From: UBA1573 sp034005165
GTDB taxonomy: Bacteria; Pseudomonadota; Alphaproteobacteria; Micavibrionales; Micavibrionaceae
Assembly: GCA_034005165.1 (NCBI GenBank)
Contig: JAVEVE010000002.1
Location: forward strand, 248,001-312,000
Length of the DNA: 64,000 nt
Direction of reading: 5' to 3'
The notes beneath the pieces are model-generated. The model did not search any database. It was not told the DNA's origin and was given only the letters and a program-made list of their open reading frames with translations. This document shows, piece after piece, positions 59,881 to 64,000 of this stretch. The translations under genes and the position numbers were made by a program. Position 1 is the first letter of the stretch, and each line of letters opens with the position of its first letter.

Positions 59881-61695
59881 ATGATGAATCATATGGACCA
59901 TAAGGAAAAATTGGCTGCTGTACGCGCCGAAATGAAAAAACAGGATCTTGACGGATTTCTGGTTTCACATGCAGATGAATATCAAAGTGAATATTTACCG
60001 GCCTGTGCCGAATGTATGGAGTGGCTGACAGGATTCACGGGGTCAACTGGCAATGCCATTCTTCTGATGGATAAGGCTATGACGGTTACAGGTGGAATTT
60101 ATGATATTCAGATGAATATGGAAGTCGATAAGACTCTTTATGATGTCATTGTTCCCGAGAAAAAAAGTCTAATGCCGGCGATGGGGGAATGGCTGGTAGA
60201 AAACGCTCCGGTTGGTGCCGTTATAGGATTTGATCCACGTCTTTGGACACGTAACCAGATTGCCAAAATAGCAGAGCATGCTGTAGAGAAGTCGATTGGA
60301 TTTACGCCGATAAGTACAAACCCTCTGGATATTGTATGGACAGATCGCCCTGATCCTCCGTTGGGAAGAGTTGAGCTTTTCCCCGATGAAATAGCAGGGG
60401 CAACATCACTTGAAAAAAGAAATTCCATTGCTGGCAAGCTCAGGGCAGAAAAAATATCGTCTGTTGTTATCACACAGTCCGATTCTGTCTGTTGGTTATT
60501 AAATGTACGGGGCGCCGATATCCCGTTTAATCCTCTTGTTTTATCCAACCTGATTCTGCATGCGGACGGGTCTGTAGATTGGTACGTGGATGCAAGAAAA
60601 ATCCCTGCGGATGTGCGGGATGCGCTGGGGGAAGACATCCGTTTTAAAGAGCCGGATCTCTATGAGCTGGATTTGAAAAATTTGACTGGCCCTGTAATGA
60701 TTGACCCAAACAGATCATCCATGGTTGCCGAAACTATTTTGAAAGAATGCGGTATTGAAACATGTGATGGTAAAGACCCGTGTGTTGTACCGAAATCTAT
60801 AAAGACACAACAGGAACAGCTTTCGATTAAACAGGTTCATATTCGGGATGGGATTGCCGTTTCGCGTTTCCTGCGTTGGATTGATTGTACTGACTTCAAG
60901 CGCTTTTCCTATTCCGAGATGGATTTGGCGGATAAGCTGGAAGAGTTCAGAAAATGTGATCCAACCTATCGTGAGCCGAGCTTTGATACAATCAGTGGCT
61001 GGGCTTCGAATGGGGCAATCATTCACTATCATGCAAAACCCGAAACCAATAAGCGTATCACGGGGGACAATCTGTATCTGGTCGACAGCGGCGGACAATA
61101 TGAATACGGCACAACCGATATCACGCGTACTGTCGTGATTGGTGATGTGACAGATGAGCAAAAAGACCGTTTCACTCGCGTTCTGAAGGGGCATATTGCA
61201 GTCGCATCCAGTGTATTTGATGATACAATGGACGGAGATGCCATGGACCAGCGCGCGCGCGCATCCTTGCGTGAGGCTGGGCTGGATTATGCTCACGGCA
61301 CAGGTCATGGGGTCGGATGTATGATGGCAGTTCATGAGGAAGCTACCTATATTACGCCTAGAATGACGAATGAATATTTTAAACCTGGGATGCTGATTTC
61401 GAACGAGCCTGGATATTATCTCGAAGGAGGGTATGGTATCCGTCACGAGAATCTGGTGTTGTGTCAGGAACGCGAGGACGGAAAACTGTATTGGGAAACC
61501 ATTACACTTGTTCCATTTGACTTGCGCGGCGTGAAGTGGGACTTGATGACCGATCAGGAAGTTGACTGGTTGAGGGCATACCATACAAAGGTCTATGAAG
61601 TTTTGAGACCTTTTCTGGCGTCCGATGAACTGGATTGGCTGAGGGGCGCTTGTTTTTCATATTTCGATAGCGCTTATAAAGAAGCGCATTTCTAG
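59881..61695 (+). CDS. pepP: Xaa-Pro aminopeptidase (aminopeptidase P, M24 family)
   Basis: About 604 residues. Cleaves the N-terminal residue from peptides with Pro at position 2, cytoplasmic. Two creatinase-like N-terminal domains precede the pita-bread catalytic domain. The metal ligands are in YLVDSGGQYEYGTTDITRT, GTGHGVGCMMAVHEE, ISNEPGYYLEGGYG and the later Glu of RHENLVL. The long form (about 600) is the three-domain eukaryote-like APP1 type common in alphaproteobacteria. The ATG immediately after the small membrane gene is used. Confidence 0.93.
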   Translation: MMNHMDHKEKLAAVRAEMKKQDLDGFLVSHADEYQSEYLPACAECMEWLTGFTGSTGNAILLMDKAMTVTGGIYDIQMNMEVDKTLYDVIVPEKKSLMPAMGEWLVENAPVGAVIGFDPRLWTRNQIAKIAEHAVEKSIGFTPISTNPLDIVWTDRPDPPLGRVELFPDEIAGATSLEKRNSIAGKLRAEKISSVVITQSDSVCWLLNVRGADIPFNPLVLSNLILHADGSVDWYVDARKIPADVRDALGEDIRFKEPDLYELDLKNLTGPVMIDPNRSSMVAETILKECGIETCDGKDPCVVPKSIKTQQEQLSIKQVHIRDGIAVSRFLRWIDCTDFKRFSYSEMDLADKLEEFRKCDPTYREPSFDTISGWASNGAIIHYHAKPETNKRITGDNLYLVDSGGQYEYGTTDITRTVVIGDVTDEQKDRFTRVLKGHIAVASSVFDDTMDGDAMDQRARASLREAGLDYAHGTGHGVGCMMAVHEEATYITPRMTNEYFKPGMLISNEPGYYLEGGYGIRHENLVLCQEREDGKLYWETITLVPFDLRGVKWDLMTDQEVDWLRAYHTKVYEVLRPFLASDELDWLRGACFSYFDSAYKEAHF

Positions 61696-61818
61696 GCGAA
61701 TCCCGTGGGTAAATTGCCTGAATGACAGGGAAGATATTAGACAAATATTTCTGGAGGCCTATAGTAACCGCTCTCAAGAAACCTATATTGAACTGATAAT
61801 TAAAGGATACGTATCGCT

Positions 61819-62301
61819 ATGGCTGGAAGTTTGAACAAAGTAATGTTGATCGGAAATTTGGGAAGTGAGCCAGAGGTTCGCAGCATGAATTCCGGAGATG
61901 AAGTTGCAAGCTTCTCTGTTGCGACATCCGAAAGCTGGAAAGATAAAGCAACTGGCGAACGCAAAGACCGTACCCAGTGGCACAAAGTTGTGATTTTCAA
62001 CTCCGCTTTGGTTAATGTTGCCCGCAACTATTTGCACAAAGGATCAAAGGTTTTTATTGAAGGCCAATTGGAAACACGCAAATGGACCGACAAAGACGGG
62101 CGCGACCAGTACACAACCGAAGTGGTCTTGCGTCCATATCGTGGTGAATTGACCATGCTTGATTCCAAGGGCAGCTCTTCTGGCGGCGTTGCGAATGACA
62201 GCTATGGCGAATCTTCTGGCGGCGGATATTCGTCCGGTCCATCTTACGGTGGCGCACAAGCGGCAGCCGTTGACGAACTTGCGGATGATATTCCGTTCTA
62301 A
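61819..62301 (+). CDS. ssb: Single-stranded DNA-binding protein
   Basis: 160 residues. The OB fold covers about 1-110 (MAGSLNKVMLIGNLGSEPEVR, WHKVVIFNSALVNVARNYL, VFIEGQLETRKW). A Gly/Ser-rich linker leads to the acidic partner-binding tip DDIPF. AAAGGA lies eleven bases before the ATG. It is followed by a DUF2059-like gene and gyrA, a common alphaproteobacterial order. Confidence 0.97.
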   Translation: MAGSLNKVMLIGNLGSEPEVRSMNSGDEVASFSVATSESWKDKATGERKDRTQWHKVVIFNSALVNVARNYLHKGSKVFIEGQLETRKWTDKDGRDQYTTEVVLRPYRGELTMLDSKGSSSGGVANDSYGESSGGGYSSGPSYGGAQAAAVDELADDIPF

Positions 62302-62323
62302 TCATAAGAAAGGAACAGGGCGC

Positions 62324-62884
62324 ATGTCCCCAAAATTTCTCCTATCTCTGGCTTTGGTTTCGACCGCGCTTGCGGGCGGGGCATCGTTGGCTCTTGCCGA
62401 AACAGATGCTCCTGCTCTGGAAAATCCTGTCGCTGTACAAGCGACAGGGGATCAGGATGCAGTGCAGGATACGATGGAAGAGCGTTTGGCCTTGGCACGT
62501 GAATTACACGATATCCGGCGGGTCAAAGAGAGGATTTTGAAGGACATTGACGCAATTTCCAGATCTGTACCGGCTCTGGAGCGTGAGGATTTTAAAATTT
62601 TCATTGAAACCAATATGGATTTTGATGATCTGGAGCAAAAATCCATCCGATACGCGGCAGAGACTTTCACTGTCGCCGAGCTCAAGGCCATGATCGCTTA
62701 TTTTGGATCTGATATCGGGAAGTCGGCGGAGGCCAAAAGTGAGGCTTATGGCCAGCGTTTGGGGAAGGATATACAGGCTCAGATCGACAAGGCATTGATG
62801 GCTGCAAAGTTTGATAATGTGAACTCTTTGCCCCGTACAGAGGCACCACAACGAGGTCCGTCAAGAGATATGCTTGGCAACTAG
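62324..62884 (+). CDS. Secreted DUF2059-like protein
   Basis: 186 residues. The signal peptide is MSPKFLLSLALVSTALAGGAS with cleavage after LALA. The mature part is helical, with FTVAELKAMIAYFGSDIGKSAEAKSEAYG, typical of DUF2059-type periplasmic proteins; no enzymatic motif is known. AGGAA is nine bases before this ATG, which decides it over the longer open frame overlapping ssb. It begins 22 bases after ssb and ends at a terminator. Confidence 0.8.
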   Translation: MSPKFLLSLALVSTALAGGASLALAETDAPALENPVAVQATGDQDAVQDTMEERLALARELHDIRRVKERILKDIDAISRSVPALEREDFKIFIETNMDFDDLEQKSIRYAAETFTVAELKAMIAYFGSDIGKSAEAKSEAYGQRLGKDIQAQIDKALMAAKFDNVNSLPRTEAPQRGPSRDMLGN

Positions 62885-62918
62885 GAAAAAGCCTGTTTTA
62901 TACATGAAAAAACATACG

Positions 62919-62956
62919 AAATGCCGCCTTTCACCTTGCTGGAAAGCGGCATTTTT
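62919..62956 (+). terminator. Terminator before gyrA
   Basis: AAATGCCGC-CTTTC and GAAAG-CGGCATTT form a long stem with one bulge, followed by five T. It closes the ssb-DUF2059 transcript. Confidence 0.9.
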
Positions 62957-63004
62957 GCTACAAAAAACAATCCAATTTATAAGAATAAATAAGCGAGTTT
63001 TTTG

Positions 63005-64000
63005 ATGTCGGATAACGCCGCAACAACACAAGAATTTCCCCAGATTTCTCTCTCCGAAGAGATGAAGAAATCCTACCTCGATTACGCCATGAGCGTGATC
63101 GTATCGCGTGCGCTTCCTGATGTGCGTGACGGTTTGAAACCTGTTCACCGTCGTATTTTGTACGCAATGCAAGAGGGCGGTTACCACTCTGACAAATCCT
63201 ATAAAAAATCCGCGCGTATCGTCGGGGACGTGATGGGTAAATACCACCCGCACGGGGATTCCGCGATTTATGAATCCTTGGTGCGTATGGCCCAAGACTT
63301 CTCGATGCGCTTGCCTCTGATTGATGGGCAAGGGAACTTCGGGTCTATGGATGGCGACCCTGCGGCGGCGATGCGTTATACCGAAGCGCGTTTGTCGAAA
63401 CCTGCTGACTCTCTTCTCCAAGACATTGAAAAAGAAACCGTCGATTTCCGTCCGAACTATGACGAGTCCGTTTCCGAACCTGTCGTGCTTCCAACTCGTG
63501 TACCGAACTTGCTGGTCAACGGCGCGGGCGGTATCGCGGTCGGTATGGCAACCAACATTCCGCCGCACAATTTGGGCGAAGTGATTGACGGCTGTATGGC
63601 TTATATCGACAACCCGAAAATCACCAACGAAGAATTGATGGGCTTTATCCCTGGTCCTGACTTCCCGACGGGTGGTCAGATTTTGGGACGCTCGGGAATT
63701 TATTCGGCCTATACAACAGGGCGAGGGTCTATGCCTGTGCGCTCTAAGGCAACCATTGAACAAATCCGCGACAAACGCGAAGCCATTATCGTTCATGAAA
63801 TTCCGTATCAGGTCAACAAAGGCCAATTGCTGGAACGTCTGGGCGAAGTCGCGCGTGAGAAAATCGTCGAAGGCATTGCTGAAATCCGTGATGAGTCCGA
63901 CCGTGACGGCGTGCGCGTGGTCATCGAATTGAAGCGCGATGCGAACGGCGACGTTGTTTTGAACCAACTGTTCAAATTCACCGCGCTGCAATCGTCTTTT
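63005..64000 (+). CDS. gyrA: DNA gyrase subunit A, N-terminal part (3' end outside window)
   Basis: First 332 residues of the breakage-reunion subunit. The start MSDNAATTQEFPQISL is followed by the conserved MSVIVSRALPDVRDGLKPVHRR. The catalytic Tyr is in AAAMRYTEARLS. The quinolone-determining region reads GKYHPHGDSAIYESL: the Ser equivalent to E. coli Ser83 is present, and the equivalent of Asp87 is Glu. The frame stays open to the right edge. GyrB is at 19.5 kb. Confidence 0.97.
   Translation, partial: MSDNAATTQEFPQISLSEEMKKSYLDYAMSVIVSRALPDVRDGLKPVHRRILYAMQEGGYHSDKSYKKSARIVGDVMGKYHPHGDSAIYESLVRMAQDFSMRLPLIDGQGNFGSMDGDPAAAMRYTEARLSKPADSLLQDIEKETVDFRPNYDESVSEPVVLPTRVPNLLVNGAGGIAVGMATNIPPHNLGEVIDGCMAYIDNPKITNEELMGFIPGPDFPTGGQILGRSGIYSAYTTGRGSMPVRSKATIEQIRDKREAIIVHEIPYQVNKGQLLERLGEVAREKIVEGIAEIRDESDRDGVRVVIELKRDANGDVVLNQLFKFTALQSSF

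Noticed and set aside
60715..61584. 289-codon minus-strand open frame opposite pepP
   Set aside because: Antisense of a clear M24 peptidase with all metal ligands; His/Cys-rich composition typical of a shadow frame.
63220..63290. Quinolone-resistance change in GyrA
   Set aside because: Ser at the position of E. coli Ser83 is intact, and Glu in place of Asp87 keeps the acidic residue and is natural variation in type II topoisomerases.
62861..63991. 376-codon minus-strand open frame
   Set aside because: It lies opposite the start of gyrA, whose plus-strand reading is unmistakable.
1..64000. CRISPR array, prophage or insertion sequence
   Set aside because: No regularly spaced repeats, no cas genes, no phage structural genes and no transposase frames were seen.

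Overview
The window reads as a chromosomal segment of an alphaproteobacterium of roughly 47-50% GC by eye. The supporting markers are a mitochondrial-type CtaA/Cox15, MipZ, a Usg-family protein, the iron exporter MbfA, UbiM, alphaproteobacterial-style RNase E, and the order rpsT-dnaA-dnaN-recF-gyrB. A DotL/DotM (IcmO/IcmP) coupling pair in an otherwise housekeeping chromosome fits lineages such as Micavibrio-like predators or host-associated alphaproteobacteria. That taxonomic placement is an inference. I saw no prophage, insertion sequence or CRISPR array.

Layout. 1-9.5 kb: the 3' end of rne, a secreted protein, a GT4 glycosyltransferase, ctaA, a ferredoxin-NADP reductase, a multi-pass membrane protein translationally coupled to a [2Fe-2S] ferredoxin, and the anaerobic ribonucleotide reductase genes nrdDG preceded by a promoter overlapped by paired NrdR boxes. 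9.5-14 kb: usg, groESL, an anchored protein, mutM and a secreted protein. 14-22 kb: rpsT, dnaA, a HAD hydrolase, dnaN, recF and gyrB. 22-27 kb: a minus-strand operon dotM - unknown - dotL - pilin-like, the most unusual block. 27-32 kb: tRNA-Thr, a hairpin-rich element, mntP under a yybP-ykoY manganese riboswitch, an HxlR regulator divergent from yceI and a flavodoxin-like reductase, then an overlapping ubiM-mbfA pair. 32-40 kb: hflKC, mrp, HAD phosphatases, acpP-fabF-mltG. 40-46 kb: tRNA-Met, mnmA, small unknown genes, a LOG-family protein, a second ferredoxin with a cysteine desulfurase, an alpha/beta hydrolase lacking the nucleophile, and bcp. 46-56 kb: a YhdP/AsmA-like giant, tyrS, anmK, a REP-like palindrome, an orphan ParA, a methyltransferase, tsaC/sua5 and an SLT transglycosylase. 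56-64 kb: an acyl-CoA dehydrogenase, mipZ with a secreted Cys-rich protein, aminopeptidase P, ssb and the 5' part of gyrA.

Functional themes are replication (DnaA, clamp, RecF, gyrase, SSB) and division placement (MipZ); iron-sulfur and redox chemistry (two ferredoxins, FNR, NifS/IscS-like, Mrp, MbfA, Bcp); metal homeostasis (Mn riboswitch with MntP, Fe export by MbfA); respiration (CtaA, UbiM) alongside an oxygen-sensitive class III reductase, implying shifts between oxic and anoxic conditions; and a type IVB secretion coupling complex.

The best leads are the dotM-X-dotL-pilin-like operon, the hairpin-rich element beside tRNA-Thr, the long inverted repeat in front of groESL (no CIRCE seen), the tandem NrdR boxes, and two proteins with missing conserved residues (the MutM zinc finger and the alpha/beta hydrolase nucleophile).
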